NCBI GenBank assembly: GCA_023150495.1
Contig: JAKLKT010000222.1
Location: 1 to 5,838 of the forward strand
DNA length: 5,838 nucleotides
Direction: 5' to 3'
From: Planctomycetota bacterium
Lineage (GTDB): Bacteria; Planctomycetota; PLA2
Below the pieces are notes generated by a model, which was not told the origin of the DNA, made no database searches, and saw only the letters and a program-made list of their open reading frames with translations. This document shows positions 5,833-5,838 of the stretch, in pieces. Position numbers and translations under genes: made by a program. Every line of letters begins with the position of its first letter. The stretch's first letter is position 1.

Positions 5833-5838
5833 CCGCCG

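Noticed and set aside
1..5838. CRISPR arrays, tRNA or rRNA genes, insertion sequences, attachment sites
   Set aside because: I saw no spaced direct repeats, no tRNA-like cloverleaf, no rRNA-like sequence and no transposase or terminal inverted repeats. A covariance-model scan was not possible here.

Overview
The window is GC-rich and gene-dense, and comes from a bacterium. Its gene types are a VIT/vWA secreted protein, cysteine-cluster (YkgJ-type) proteins, a TPR protein with a C-terminal membrane anchor, and a Hanks-type Ser/Thr kinase. Together with weak or absent Shine-Dalgarno sites at the transcription-unit heads, this suggests Planctomycetota or a similar large-genome lineage (Myxococcota or Acidobacteriota are possible). 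That assignment is inference; no rRNA or marker gene is present.

Layout: five genes in two divergent units. On the minus strand, read right to left, are: (1) a 517-aa exported TPR protein with a single C-terminal membrane anchor (4345-2792); (2) a 145-aa YkgJ-type cysteine-cluster protein (2795-2358), coupled to gene 1 by a GTGA overlap; (3) a second, diverged 132-aa cysteine-cluster protein (2382-1984) that starts inside the end of gene 2; (4) after an 85-bp gap, a secreted VIT + vWA protein (1898 to beyond base 1, C-terminus missing). On the plus strand is a 387-aa soluble Ser/Thr protein kinase (4613-5776) with a short helical N-terminal domain.

The two units diverge from a 267-bp control region (4346-4612). 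It holds a near-perfect 26-bp palindrome (12-bp arms, 2-bp centre), a purine-rich ribosome-binding site in front of a possible 27-codon leader ORF, a 7-bp hairpin inside that ORF, and -10-like hexamers close to both start codons. The last 62 bases hold GC-rich stem-loops and no gene.

Working picture (inference): the TPR and VIT/vWA proteins would act outside the cytoplasm as protein-interaction modules. The two cysteine-cluster proteins, with no visible signal peptide, would be cytoplasmic metal-binding proteins. The kinase is a candidate regulator because it shares the control region. The conserved unit, if there is one, would be TPR-YkgJ-YkgJ'-VIT/vWA. I recognise no established named system here. 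The very long open frames antisense to or out of phase with these genes are composition artefacts.
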